Assembly: GCF_000013665.1 (NCBI RefSeq)
Contig: NC_007912.1
Span: 992,001 to 1,056,000, forward strand
Direction of reading: 5' to 3'
DNA length: 64,000 nucleotides
Origin: Saccharophagus degradans 2-40
GTDB taxonomy: Bacteria; Pseudomonadota; Gammaproteobacteria; Pseudomonadales; Cellvibrionaceae
Shown here: piece after piece, positions 1-8,436 of the stretch
Layout: the number at the start of each line of letters is the position of its first letter
Position numbering within the stretch: position 1 is the stretch's first letter
Translations under genes and position numbers: made by a program
Notes under the pieces: model-generated
The model's input: the letters and a program-made list of their open reading frames with translations, nothing else
Database searches by the model: none
What the model was told of the DNA's origin: nothing

Positions 1-376
1 ACAAAAAGAGTTGGCCGAGCACTACGTTAAAGCTTTAAAAATTGCCACATCCGATATCGAAAAACCCATAGAGCAGCTAAGCGGTGGCAATCAACAAAAA
101 GTCATTCTCGCCCGCTGGTTAGCGTCAGAGCCAGTACTTTTGTTATTGGATGAGCCAACCCGCGGTATTGATGTAGGCGCACACGCAGAAATTATTGCGC
201 TTATTCGTCAGTTGTGTGAGCAGGGCCTGGGCCTTGTGGTGGCTTCTTCCGAGCTGGAAGAGCTAGTGGCCTTTAGCGATAAAGTATTAGTGCTGCGCGA
301 CAGAAAAAAAGTGGCAGAAATATCTGGCAGCCAAATTAATCAGCAAAACATTATGCAAGCCATTGCTGGCAGTTAA
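1..376 (+). CDS. Sugar ABC transporter ATP-binding protein, C-terminal part (5' cut by window edge)
   Basis: This is the end of a sugar-import ABC ATPase; the reading frame is already open at base 2, so the gene begins outside the window. It shows the ABC signature LSGGNQQKV, then Walker B LLLLDEPTRGID and the D-loop/H-region (VVASSELEEL), in the spacing typical of the second nucleotide-binding domain of the double-domain AraG/MglA/YtfR group. It hydrolyses ATP at the inner membrane to power sugar uptake. Two permease genes follow within 38 bases, so this is one transport operon. The two-permease arrangement matches the YtfQRT-YjfF furanose transporter of enteric bacteria. The substrate is inferred to be L-arabinose, from the catabolic genes downstream. 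Confidence 0.9.
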   Translation, partial: QKELAEHYVKALKIATSDIEKPIEQLSGGNQQKVILARWLASEPVLLLLDEPTRGIDVGAHAEIIALIRQLCEQGLGLVVASSELEELVAFSDKVLVLRDRKKVAEISGSQINQQNIMQAIAGS

Positions 377-413
377 TGTTGTTTAGTTGCATACCCCTAA
401 TAGGTAAATAATC

Positions 414-1436
414 ATGCAGTCCCTTTCTATTTCACCCCATTTGCGCCGTTTTATTTGGCCGGTATTGGGTTTGATTTTTTTGCTGGCGGTAAACCTTATT
501 ATCGCGCCTGAATTTTTTCAGTTAGAAATAAAAGACGGTCGTATTTACGGCAGTTTAATTGACGTGCTTAACCGCGCCGCGCCCGTGGCTTTGCTCGCCA
601 TTGGCATGACATTAGTCATTGCTACTGGCGGTGTAGATTTATCCGTAGGTTCGGTCATGGCCATTGCCGGTGCGGTAAGCGCAAGTTTAATTGTTGCCGG
701 TGTAGATAGCATGGTACTGGTGGTAGGTGCAGGTCTTACTGCTGGTGTGTTGGCTGGTTTGGTGAATGGTTTTTTAGTCGGCTACTTCGGCATTCAGCCT
801 ATTGTTGCCACGCTTATTTTAATGGTGGCTGGGCGCGGTATTGCGCAGTTAATTAATGCTGGTCAAATTGTTACGTTTAGCCACGAAGGTTTTGCCTATT
901 TAGGCGTGGGTTACTTCTTAGGGTTACCGTTTCCTGTTGTGTTGGTTGTTGTAGCGTTTTTATTGTTTCAATTGCTCATGCGTCGCACGGCGTTGGGGTT
1001 ATTTGTTGAATCGGTGGGCGCAAATAGCGGGGCAAGTTATTACATTGGTATTAACGACAAAATGATTAAGTTAATGGTGTATGCGGTGTCTGGTTTGTGT
1101 GCGGCCTTGGCAGGCATGATTGCCGCAGCCGATATAGGTGGCAGCGACGCCAACAATGCCGGTTTATGGTTAGAGTTAGATGCAATATTGGCCGTGGTTA
1201 TTGGCGGGGCTTCATTGATGGGCGGCCGTTTTTCTATTGCGCTTTCTATTATTGGTGCGCTCATTATTCAAACGTTAACTATTACCATTATTTTAAGTGG
1301 CGTGCCGCCAAAGTTTAATTTAATGATTAAAGCCGCGGTGATTATTGCCATTCTATTGTTGCAGTCCCCACAGTTGCACCGTCAGCTATCGCGCTTTTCT
1401 CTTTCTCTTTCTCGTTCTAGTGCTGCCAGGGGGTAA
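414..1436 (+). CDS. Sugar ABC transporter permease, YtfT-like
   Basis: The product is a 340-residue hydrophobic inner-membrane protein of the BPD_transp_2 (AraH/RbsC/YtfT) family. It has about eight to ten predicted membrane segments and the family motif GGVDLSVGSVMAIAGA near residues 71-86, repeated in weaker form as AVVIGGASLMGG near residue 260. It forms the channel for a pentose or furanose sugar together with the next gene and the upstream ATPase. The next gene starts directly after its stop codon, which suggests translational coupling. The C-terminus is Ser/Arg-rich. Substrate identity is inferred from neighbours and not from residues in the permease. Confidence 0.88.
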   Translation: MQSLSISPHLRRFIWPVLGLIFLLAVNLIIAPEFFQLEIKDGRIYGSLIDVLNRAAPVALLAIGMTLVIATGGVDLSVGSVMAIAGAVSASLIVAGVDSMVLVVGAGLTAGVLAGLVNGFLVGYFGIQPIVATLILMVAGRGIAQLINAGQIVTFSHEGFAYLGVGYFLGLPFPVVLVVVAFLLFQLLMRRTALGLFVESVGANSGASYYIGINDKMIKLMVYAVSGLCAALAGMIAAADIGGSDANNAGLWLELDAILAVVIGGASLMGGRFSIALSIIGALIIQTLTITIILSGVPPKFNLMIKAAVIIAILLLQSPQLHRQLSRFSLSLSRSSAARG

Positions 1437-2402
1437 GTGATGATAAACAGAAAGTTTTTACCCCTTTACGTAACATGCAGTTTATTTTTGGCATTATTTT
1501 TAGCCGGTTCTGTGCAGTTCGATAACTTCTTTACATTGCGCGTGTTTGTTAATTTATTTACCGATAACGCCTTTTTAATTATTGCCGCAGTAGGTATGAC
1601 GTTTGTAATTTTGTCTGGCGGTATCGATCTTTCTGTCGGCTCTGTTATTGCGTTAACGGGTGTAGTGGTTAGTGTCTTGCTCGAAAATTATCAGTGGCAC
1701 CCGCTGGCCGCCTTTGCAGTTGTATTAGTGGGTGGTACCGTATTTGGCGCAGCAATGGGGGCAATTATTCATTTTTATAAATTGCAGCCATTTATTGTTA
1801 CCTTGGCAGGTATGTTTTTTGCGCGCGGTTTAAGCACTATTATTAGTGAAGAATCTGTGCCAATCACCCACGAGTTTTACGACGACGTAAGCATGTTTGG
1901 CTTTGAACTGCCCGGCAACGCTTGGTTAGATGCGTCCACCATTATCAGTATTGTTGTGCTAGTGGCGGCAATAATAATTGCCAATTACACCCGCTTTGGT
2001 GGCCGTGTTTACGCGTTGGGTGGCGATGCGCAGTCGGCGGGTTTAATGGGTGTACCTATCGCTCGTACTACCATTAGTGTTTACGCATTTAATTCTTGTT
2101 TGGCTGCGTTGGCGGGTATTGTTTTTTCTTTTTATACCTTTTCGGGCTATTCGTTGGCCGCAGTAGGGGTAGAGCTAGATGCTATAGCCGCAGTGGTTAT
2201 TGGCGGTACGCTACTTACCGGTGGTTACGGCTATGTGGTGGGCACCTTATTTGGTGTACTTATTATGGGCGTTGTGCAAACTTACATTTCGTTCGATGGT
2301 ACGTTAAGTAGCTGGTGGACGAAAATAGTAATAGGTGTGCTTTTGTTTTGCTTTATAGCATTGCAGCGAATATTGGTGGCGCCGGGCGCAAAAACTCGTT
2401 AG
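1437..2402 (+). CDS. Sugar ABC transporter permease, YjfF-like
   Basis: This is the second BPD_transp_2 permease, 321 residues. It carries GGIDLSVGSVIALTG near residues 62-76 and a second copy, AAVVIGGTLLTGGYG, near residue 250. The stop of the upstream permease (1434-1436) is followed at once by GTG at 1437 and ATG at 1440, so initiation may occur at either. Two non-identical permeases after one ATPase is the layout of YtfT-YjfF, whose binding protein YtfQ is known to prefer furanose sugars. An importer for arabinofuranose released by GH43 and GH127 enzymes is therefore plausible. No substrate-binding protein gene is seen in the window; it probably lies to the left. Confidence 0.87.
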   Translation: MMINRKFLPLYVTCSLFLALFLAGSVQFDNFFTLRVFVNLFTDNAFLIIAAVGMTFVILSGGIDLSVGSVIALTGVVVSVLLENYQWHPLAAFAVVLVGGTVFGAAMGAIIHFYKLQPFIVTLAGMFFARGLSTIISEESVPITHEFYDDVSMFGFELPGNAWLDASTIISIVVLVAAIIIANYTRFGGRVYALGGDAQSAGLMGVPIARTTISVYAFNSCLAALAGIVFSFYTFSGYSLAAVGVELDAIAAVVIGGTLLTGGYGYVVGTLFGVLIMGVVQTYISFDGTLSSWWTKIVIGVLLFCFIALQRILVAPGAKTR

Positions 2403-2447
2403 CCTTTGCGCTCATTACAACTCGCAGTTTTTTGAGGGTAAGCGCAC

Positions 2448-3050
2448 ATGGTATTAGATCAATATTCAGCCATTATTTTTGATATGGATGGCACCTTGGT
2501 AGATAGCGGCCAGCTGCACGAAGTGGCTTGGACGGAAACGTTAAATCGCTTCGCTATTCCTATCGATCGGCCTTTAATGCGCTCCCTAGCGGGTGTGCCC
2601 ACTAAACAAACTATCGCCATGTTAATAGAGCGATTCGATTGTAAAGTGGACTCCCCCCTCGAAGAAATGAACCACTTTAAAGAGCAAGTGGTGCGCGACA
2701 ATATTCACAAATACGTAAAGCCAACTCAATTGGCAGAGCTGGCCAAGCGTTATCACGGCGTGCTGCCTATGAGTGTGGGCACCGGCGCTTATACCGATGA
2801 AGCCGAAGTTATACTCGAGCTGTGCGGTCTGCGTAAGCTGCTCGATTATATAGTAGGTGCCGATCAGGTGACTAAACCTAAGCCCGCCCCCGATACCTTT
2901 TTGCGCTGTGCGCAACTTATGGGGCAACCAGCCCAGCAATGTGTGGTATTCGAAGATGCCAAGCTCGGCATTCAGGCGGCAATTGCTGCGGGTATGGATG
3001 CAATCGATGTGCTCACCGCCTTCCAAATAGAGAACGAATACTTTCTGTAA
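2448..3050 (+). CDS. HAD-superfamily sugar-phosphate phosphatase (YqaB/beta-phosphoglucomutase-like)
   Basis: The product is a 200-residue cytosolic HAD hydrolase of the beta-phosphoglucomutase/YqaB subgroup. Motif I is FDMDGTLVDS, with nucleophile D12 and acid/base D14. A four-helix cap follows, then motif II (SVGTG near residue 111), motif III lysine in TKPKPAPDTF and motif IV FEDAKLGIQAA. Such enzymes dephosphorylate small sugar phosphates (fructose-1-phosphate, 6-phosphogluconate or similar). It lies 45 bases after the permeases and is probably in the same operon, where it could relieve sugar-phosphate build-up. The exact substrate cannot be read from the sequence. Confidence 0.85.
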   Translation: MVLDQYSAIIFDMDGTLVDSGQLHEVAWTETLNRFAIPIDRPLMRSLAGVPTKQTIAMLIERFDCKVDSPLEEMNHFKEQVVRDNIHKYVKPTQLAELAKRYHGVLPMSVGTGAYTDEAEVILELCGLRKLLDYIVGADQVTKPKPAPDTFLRCAQLMGQPAQQCVVFEDAKLGIQAAIAAGMDAIDVLTAFQIENEYFL

Positions 3051-3201
3051 GCTCCTCCTTATTGCGCCTATGCGTGCGAATTTTGCCGGTTTGATATATT
3101 CTGGCTGCTCGACGTACCGTTGTGTGGCTTATGGTCACACCGATAATAAAAAGCGCTAGTGTATAAGCGCGTTCCTGTACTAGGTGCATGAGGAATACAG
3201 T

Positions 3202-3972
3202 GTGAATTTAACCAATCAATACCCCAGCCTAAAGGGCAAAGTGGTTTTGATTAGCGGCGGTGCCTCTGGCATTGGTGCTAACTTGGTCGATGCGTTTTGC
3301 CGGCAGGGCGCGACTGTCGCGTTTATGGATATTCTAGACGACGCCGCTGAGTGGTTGGTTGGTCATATCGGTGCACTTAACGGAGTCGATCTTCCTCATT
3401 ACTATAAGTGCGATATGGTCGATATCCCCGCACTTCAGCGCACAATTGCGCAAATTCAGCAAGACTTAGGCCCAATTAACGTACTTGTCAATAATGCCGC
3501 CAACGATGAACGCCACGACTTTCGCGATGTAACCGTCGACTATTGGGATGAGCGCATGGCGGTAAACTTGCGTCATCACTTCTTTGCTTCGCAAGCGGTA
3601 TACGCCGATATGCAAAAGCTAGGTGGTGGCTCCATTATAAATTTGGGCTCGATGAGCTGGTACGCCACCCAAGGCGGTATGCCTGCCTATACCAGTGCTA
3701 AAGCTGCTATAGAAGGCCTAACTCGCGGTTTGGCTCGAGATATGGGGCCGGATAACATTCGTGTGAACACTCTTGTGCCTGGCTGGGTAATGACCAAACG
3801 TCAATTACAAACCTGTGTAGACGATGCCGCGCGGCGCACTATTCGCGAAGCGCAGTGTTTAAAATCGATGGTAATGCCCGAAGATATCGCCGCAATGGCG
3901 CTATTTCTCGCCTCAGACGACAGCAAAATGTGTACATCGCAGCATTTTATTGTTGATGGGGGATGGGTGTAG
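3202..3972 (+). CDS. Short-chain dehydrogenase, D-xylose/L-arabinose 1-dehydrogenase-like
   Basis: This is a classical SDR of about 256 residues. The GTG at 3202 is preferred as start because GAGGAA at 3190-3195 sits just upstream of it; an earlier in-frame GTG at 3184 would place this ribosome site inside the gene. It has the nucleotide-binding motif SGGASGIGAN, the NNAAND motif, and the catalytic triad Ser (in GSMSW), Tyr and Lys (YTSAK). Overall wording (YPSLKGK start, NDERH, YWDER, NLRH, AQCLK, CT..DGGW end) closely resembles, from memory, Caulobacter xylose dehydrogenase XylB. It would oxidise an aldopentose to a lactone with NAD(P)+. No lactonase or dehydratase is nearby, so its role next to the isomerase pathway is uncertain. 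Confidence 0.82.
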   Translation: MNLTNQYPSLKGKVVLISGGASGIGANLVDAFCRQGATVAFMDILDDAAEWLVGHIGALNGVDLPHYYKCDMVDIPALQRTIAQIQQDLGPINVLVNNAANDERHDFRDVTVDYWDERMAVNLRHHFFASQAVYADMQKLGGGSIINLGSMSWYATQGGMPAYTSAKAAIEGLTRGLARDMGPDNIRVNTLVPGWVMTKRQLQTCVDDAARRTIREAQCLKSMVMPEDIAAMALFLASDDSKMCTSQHFIVDGGWV

Positions 3973-4099
3973 GGCCTAGCTAATAGCCATTGGCTTACAG
4001 TGTTGCTGGTGCTAATGGCTGCCCATTTCAATTTTTTCATCGTCGTTTTGCCTTTCTTTTAGCCGCGTTGCGCGGTTTTTTCTTTGGATGTTGTTTCTA

Positions 4100-4111
4100 A
4101 AAAGCGCTTTT
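4100..4111. promoter_or_regulatory. Perfect 12-bp palindrome AAAAGCGCTTTT, LacI-type operator-like
   Basis: AAAAGCGCTTTT is its own reverse complement and lies in the SDR-araB intergenic region, about 150 bases before araB. A CG-centred palindrome with A/T flanks is typical of LacI-family operators. A similar half site, AAAAAGCGCT, occurs at 3148-3157 in front of the SDR gene. Function is inferred from shape only. Confidence 0.35.
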
Positions 4112-4179
4112 AAAACAGGCTGTTAGCTCAGCCGGTTGGCGCGTGTCTTTTTTCTTTCTGTGTGTAGCCCTCTCCCTTA

Positions 4180-4220
4180 TTGACACTCTATTTACAAGGT
4201 ATGATAATATTGTAATACAA
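4180..4220 (+). promoter_or_regulatory. araB promoter with overlapping dyad operator
   Basis: TTGACA (4180-4185) is a perfect -35 box. After exactly 17 bases comes GATAAT (4203-4208), a five-of-six match to the -10 box. Directly downstream, where transcription should begin, lies the perfect odd palindrome TTGTAATACAA (4210-4220). It is flanked by GGTATG (4198-4203) and CATACC (4229-4234), which form outer arms on nearly the same centre. A repressor bound here would block polymerase. TTGTA-TACAA resembles known AraR-type sites of Firmicutes, but the cognate protein in this organism is unknown. The araB leader is short (about 45 bases). Confidence 0.65.
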
Positions 4221-4262
4221 ATATAAAACATACCGACCCGTTCGGTGATGCAAGGTGATTCT

Positions 4263-5930
4263 ATGGTTTCTTATGCTTTGGGCCTCGATTACGGCTCAGA
4301 CTCTGTTAGAGCTCTTCTGGTAGATACCGCTACTGGCAGCGAAGTGGCAACAGCTACAGTGTTGTACCCGCGTTGGGCGAAAGGGTTGTACTGCAATCCC
4401 AGCGCCGATCAATTTCGCCAGCACCCGTTAGATTATTTAGAGTCATTAGAAACTGTACTGGCTGATTTGTGGCAGGCGGCTCCCGCTGGCGCTGCTCAAC
4501 ATGTGGTTGGAATCGCATTTGATACAACCGGTTCTACGCCTATAGCAATCGACAGCGAAGGCCAAGCGCTGGCATTAAAGCCAGAATTTGCCAGCAACCC
4601 CAACGCGATGTTCGTATTGTGGAAAGATCACACCGCAGTAAAAGAAGCGCAGCAAATTACTGCCGCAGCACAAGCGGCTAGCGAAAACTACCTTAAATAC
4701 GAAGGTGGTATTTACTCTTCCGAATGGTTTTGGGCCAAAGCATTACACGTGCTGCGCGCCGACCCTGCGGTGCGGGATGCCGCCTACAGCTGGGTAGAGC
4801 ACTGCGACTGGATGCCGGCTGTGTTAACGGGCACGACGCATCCAAGCAAGTTGCGAATAGGCCGCTGCGCCGCCGGTCACAAAATGATGTGGCACGAAAG
4901 CTGGGGTGGTTTTCCGCCCAATGGTTTTTTCAAAGCGCTCGACCCGGTATTAGATGGCTTGCGCGATACATTGCCTGCTCAAACTTATACCTCCGATCAA
5001 AGCGTAGGCGCATTAACTGCAGAGTGGGCTACCAAGCTGGGGCTACCAGCTGGAATTGCCGTGGGCTTTGGTGCATTTGATTGCCATATGGGCGCTGTGG
5101 CTGCACGGGTTAAACCAGGCGTGCTAACCAAAATTATGGGTACGTCTACCTGCGACATTACTGTAGCTACCTACCAAGAAATGGCCGATACCTGTGCGCG
5201 TGGCATTTGCGGTCAAGTAGATGGTTCTGTATTGCCTGGCATGGTGGGCCTAGAGGCGGGTCAGTCTGCCTTTGGTGATTTGTACGCATGGTTCCGCAAT
5301 TTAATTAACTGGCCGCTGCAAAACATTGCGCTTAGCCAAACCGTGTTAGACGACACTACTCGCCAAGCGCTAATTAAAGAAATTGAAGATAAAACCTTAA
5401 TAGCCCTAAGCGACGAAGCGGCCAAGTTGGCGCCGGGCCAAGCGAGTATTACTGCGCTGGATTGGGTTAACGGTCGTCGCACTCCCGATGCCGACCAAAC
5501 CGTGGCTATGGCCATTGCCGGTTTAAAAATGGGCAGTCAAGCGCCGCAGGTATTTCGCGGCTTGGTAGAAGCTACCGCATTCGGTGCGCGCGCAATTATC
5601 GAACGCTTTCGCGCAGAAGGTGTGCGGGTTGATTCTGTTGTCGCTATTGGCGGTATTTCTAAAAAGTCTGATTTGGTAATGCAAATTTGCGCCGATGTAT
5701 GGGGCTGCCCCATCGATGTATTAGAAAGCGATCAAAGTTGTGCGCTAGGTGCTGCTATTTTTGCTGCCACTGCTGCGGGTGTTTACCCCAATGTGGCGGC
5801 GGCGCAAGAAGTAATGGCGTCGTCTGTATGCAAAACCTATACGCCTAATAGTGATACAGCCGCAACGTACAACGCACTTTATCAAAACTATTTAGCCCTA
5901 GGGGCATTCGTAAACGGAGAAGCAAAGTGA
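4263..5930 (+). CDS. araB: L-ribulokinase
   Basis: The product is about 555 residues of the FGGY carbohydrate-kinase family, the usual length for AraB. It phosphorylates L-ribulose to L-ribulose-5-phosphate with ATP in the cytosol. The start is set at ATG 4263, preceded by AAGGTGA (4252-4258), giving an N-terminus MVSYALGLDYGSDSVRALLV with the FGGY phosphate-binding DYGSDSVR motif. Other family signs are FDTTGST, the GAFDCHMGAVAA and MGTSTCDI segments, EAGQSAFGD, and the C-terminal IGGISKKSD and ALGAAIFAATAAG motifs. Its stop overlaps the araD start by four bases (GTGA), so the two are translationally coupled. Regulation is probably by the dyad upstream. Confidence 0.96.
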   Translation: MVSYALGLDYGSDSVRALLVDTATGSEVATATVLYPRWAKGLYCNPSADQFRQHPLDYLESLETVLADLWQAAPAGAAQHVVGIAFDTTGSTPIAIDSEGQALALKPEFASNPNAMFVLWKDHTAVKEAQQITAAAQAASENYLKYEGGIYSSEWFWAKALHVLRADPAVRDAAYSWVEHCDWMPAVLTGTTHPSKLRIGRCAAGHKMMWHESWGGFPPNGFFKALDPVLDGLRDTLPAQTYTSDQSVGALTAEWATKLGLPAGIAVGFGAFDCHMGAVAARVKPGVLTKIMGTSTCDITVATYQEMADTCARGICGQVDGSVLPGMVGLEAGQSAFGDLYAWFRNLINWPLQNIALSQTVLDDTTRQALIKEIEDKTLIALSDEAAKLAPGQASITALDWVNGRRTPDADQTVAMAIAGLKMGSQAPQVFRGLVEATAFGARAIIERFRAEGVRVDSVVAIGGISKKSDLVMQICADVWGCPIDVLESDQSCALGAAIFAATAAGVYPNVAAAQEVMASSVCKTYTPNSDTAATYNALYQNYLALGAFVNGEAK

Positions 5931-6619
5931 GCTACTTAGAGTTAAAGCGCGAAGCTTACGAAGCCAACATGGAATTGCAGCGTCGCAATTTAATTATTTA
6001 TACATGGGGTAACGTTTCGCAAATAGATCGGGCTAAGGGCGTTATGGCTATAAAACCAAGCGGCGTACCCTACGAAGAATTATTACCAGAGCACATGGTT
6101 ATAGTGGATATGGAAAACAATATTGTAGAAGGGCAAATGCGACCTTCTTCTGATACTAAAACCCATACTCATTTGTATCGTCATTTCGAAACCATTGGCG
6201 GTGTTACTCATACACACTCCACTTACGCCACCGCGTGGGCGCAGGCCCAGGTAAGTATTCCCTGCTTCGGTACTACTCACGCCGATTTTGCCTACGGCGA
6301 AATACCTTGTACTGCGGTAATGAGCGATGAACAAATAGAGCGCGACTACGAAGAAGAAACCGGCGTGCAAATTACCGATGCATTTGCAGGTAAAAACCCC
6401 GATGAAGTGCCTATGGTAATTGTTGCCGGGCATGCGCCATTTACTTGGGGCAAAGATGCGGCTAAATCGGTTTATCACGCTGTGGTGCTCGAAGAAATTG
6501 CGCGTATGGCTTACCTGACTAAAACCTTAAATACCCAACAAGCTTCCCTTAAGCAGGGCATTTTAGAAAAACATTACCAGCGCAAGCACGGCAAGAACGC
6601 TTATTACGGGCAGTCTTAA
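5927..6619 (+). CDS. araD: L-ribulose-5-phosphate 4-epimerase
   Basis: This is a 230-residue class II aldolase/epimerase (AraD). It converts L-ribulose-5-phosphate to D-xylulose-5-phosphate, the entry to the pentose phosphate pathway. Zinc-binding histidines are visible in THTHSTYATAW and GHAPFTWG; SGVPYEEL and RPSSDTKTH are the substrate-binding loops typical of the family. The GTG start lies inside the araB stop (four-base overlap) with CGGAGA a few bases upstream. Length and motifs are normal for AraD rather than the shorter L-fuculose-phosphate aldolases. Confidence 0.96.
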   Translation: MSYLELKREAYEANMELQRRNLIIYTWGNVSQIDRAKGVMAIKPSGVPYEELLPEHMVIVDMENNIVEGQMRPSSDTKTHTHLYRHFETIGGVTHTHSTYATAWAQAQVSIPCFGTTHADFAYGEIPCTAVMSDEQIERDYEEETGVQITDAFAGKNPDEVPMVIVAGHAPFTWGKDAAKSVYHAVVLEEIARMAYLTKTLNTQQASLKQGILEKHYQRKHGKNAYYGQS

Positions 6620-6715
6620 CGTTTAGCAAAAAGATTAAGGCGCGTAGCCCATACAACATTACCTGCGTTTAACAAAACGTATTGTTTAAAAAGAATAGTC
6701 AAAGCGAGATACAGT

Positions 6716-8218
6716 ATGAAAATTTACGGCGAGAAAAAAATTTGGTTTGTAACAGGTTCGCAGCATCTCTACGGCCCAGGTGTATTGGCACAAGTAGCAG
6801 AAAATAGCCAAGCCATTGCGGCAGGTTTAACTGCCTCCGAGCATGTTTCTGCCAACATCGAATCGCGCGGTGTAGTTACAACGCCAAAAGAAATTTTGGA
6901 TGTATGCCAAGCGGCTAACAGCGATGAAAATTGTGTGGGCCTCATTTTGTGGATGCATACATTTTCGCCAGCAAAAATGTGGATAGCTGGTTTAAGTGCA
7001 CTCAACAAGCCTTATATGCATTTACATACCCAGTTTGGCGCAGCATTGCCCTGGGGCGACATAAACATGAACTATATGAACCTTAATCAAAGCGCCCACG
7101 GCGACCGCGAATTTGGTTACATTGGCACTCGTTTGCGTCAAGAGCGCAAAGTAGTTGTTGGCCACTGGCAAAAAGAAAGCGTGCAAATACAAGTAGACGA
7201 TTGGGTGCGTGCGGCAATGGGCTGGGCGGAATCGCAAACCCTTAAAGTGGCTCGCTTTGGCGATAACATGCGTCAAGTTGCTGTAACTGAAGGCGACAAG
7301 GTATCTGCTCAAATTCAGTTTGGCTACGAAGTGCATGCTTTCGGTTTGGGCGATTTAGCAAAAGCGTGTGAGAAAATTACTGCAGAGCAAATTACTGCGC
7401 AGTTAGAACTATACAAGCAAGATTACGAAATAGATGCAGATGTATTTACCGACGTACACAGTTTAGAAATGCTGCAAAACGAAGCGCGTTTAGAGCTGGG
7501 TATGGAAGCGTTTCTAGAAGAAGGCAACTTTAAAGCCTTTACCAACTGTTTTGAAAACTTGACCGGCTTATCGGGTTTGCCAGGTTTGGCTACCCAGCGA
7601 TTAATGAGCAAAGGCTATGGCTACGGTGGTGAAGGCGACTGGAAAACCGCTGCAATGTGTCGCATTGTAAAAGTGATGAGCTTGGGTAAGGCTGCAGGCA
7701 CATCTTTTATGGAAGATTACACCTACAATTTCGGCGACCCAGATCAAGTATTGGGTGCGCATATGTTGGAAGTGTGCCCAAGTATTTCCAACGAGAAGCC
7801 CAAGGTTGTGGTAGAGCGTCACACCATTGGTATTAAGAAAGATATCGCCCGCTTAATCTTTACCGGCACCCCTGGCCCTGCTATCAATATTTCTACCATC
7901 GATATGGGCACACGGTTCCGTATTATTGCCAACGAAGTAGATACCGTAAAACCACCGCAGGATTTGCCAAACCTGCCTGTTGCAAAAGCACTGTGGGAGC
8001 CGCGTCCAAGCCTAGAGGTTGCTGCAGCCGCGTGGATTCACGCTGGTGGCGCACATCACAGCGTTTACACACAAGGTATTAACCTAGATCAGCTAAATGA
8101 TTTTGCCGAAATGGCCGGTGTAGAAATGGTTGTAATCGGTGCCGATACCAACGTTAACGAATTCAAAAAAGAATTGCGTTTTAACGCTGTGTACTATCAT
8201 TTAAGTCACGGTATCTAA
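6716..8218 (+). CDS. araA: L-arabinose isomerase
   Basis: The product is 500 residues, the same length as E. coli AraA. It interconverts L-arabinose and L-ribulose with a Mn2+ centre. Family features are the N-terminus [13 protein letters not shown], the metal-ligand regions [20 protein letters not shown] and [10 protein letters not shown], and the C-terminal [10 protein letters not shown] histidines. It lies 96 bases after araD with no obvious terminator between them, so araB-araD-araA probably form one transcript. The downstream gap to transaldolase (218 bases) carries short repeats and may hold a separate promoter. Confidence 0.97.
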   Translation: MKIYGEKKIWFVTGSQHLYGPGVLAQVAENSQAIAAGLTASEHVSANIESRGVVTTPKEILDVCQAANSDENCVGLILWMHTFSPAKMWIAGLSALNKPYMHLHTQFGAALPWGDINMNYMNLNQSAHGDREFGYIGTRLRQERKVVVGHWQKESVQIQVDDWVRAAMGWAESQTLKVARFGDNMRQVAVTEGDKVSAQIQFGYEVHAFGLGDLAKACEKITAEQITAQLELYKQDYEIDADVFTDVHSLEMLQNEARLELGMEAFLEEGNFKAFTNCFENLTGLSGLPGLATQRLMSKGYGYGGEGDWKTAAMCRIVKVMSLGKAAGTSFMEDYTYNFGDPDQVLGAHMLEVCPSISNEKPKVVVERHTIGIKKDIARLIFTGTPGPAINISTIDMGTRFRIIANEVDTVKPPQDLPNLPVAKALWEPRPSLEVAAAAWIHAGGAHHSVYTQGINLDQLNDFAEMAGVEMVVIGADTNVNEFKKELRFNAVYYHLSHGI

Positions 8219-8273
8219 TTGCGTACTTGCCCAGCAATTAACGTGTAGCTATTCGGCGTGCCCTTTGCCTAAG

Positions 8274-8345
8274 GCCCAACTATTAGGGCCTAACTATTAA
8301 AGTCCTAATATATAGGCCCAAACATATAGGCCCAAACATATAGGC
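8274..8345. repeat. Short degenerate direct repeats with core TAGGCCCAAAC/TATAGGCCCAAACA
   Basis: Between araA and transaldolase there are four to five degenerate copies of a unit built around AGGCCCAA(A)C or AGGGCCTAAC separated by TATTA/TATATA. The last two copies (ATATAGGCCCAAAC twice) are exact tandem 14-mers. No coding frame or clean terminator is seen. The rest of the 218-base gap is AT-rich and may contain the transaldolase promoter. Confidence 0.6.
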
Positions 8346-8436
8346 AAAGCAACATGCATAAGGTAATAACTCACGTAATAAATAGCTGCGCGATTTCTTT
8401 ATCGGCAAAAAATATACTAGAGAAACATACAAGATA

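Noticed and set aside
8274-8345. CRISPR-like array
   Set aside because: The units are only 10-14 bases, degenerate, and there are no spacers of even length and no cas genes.
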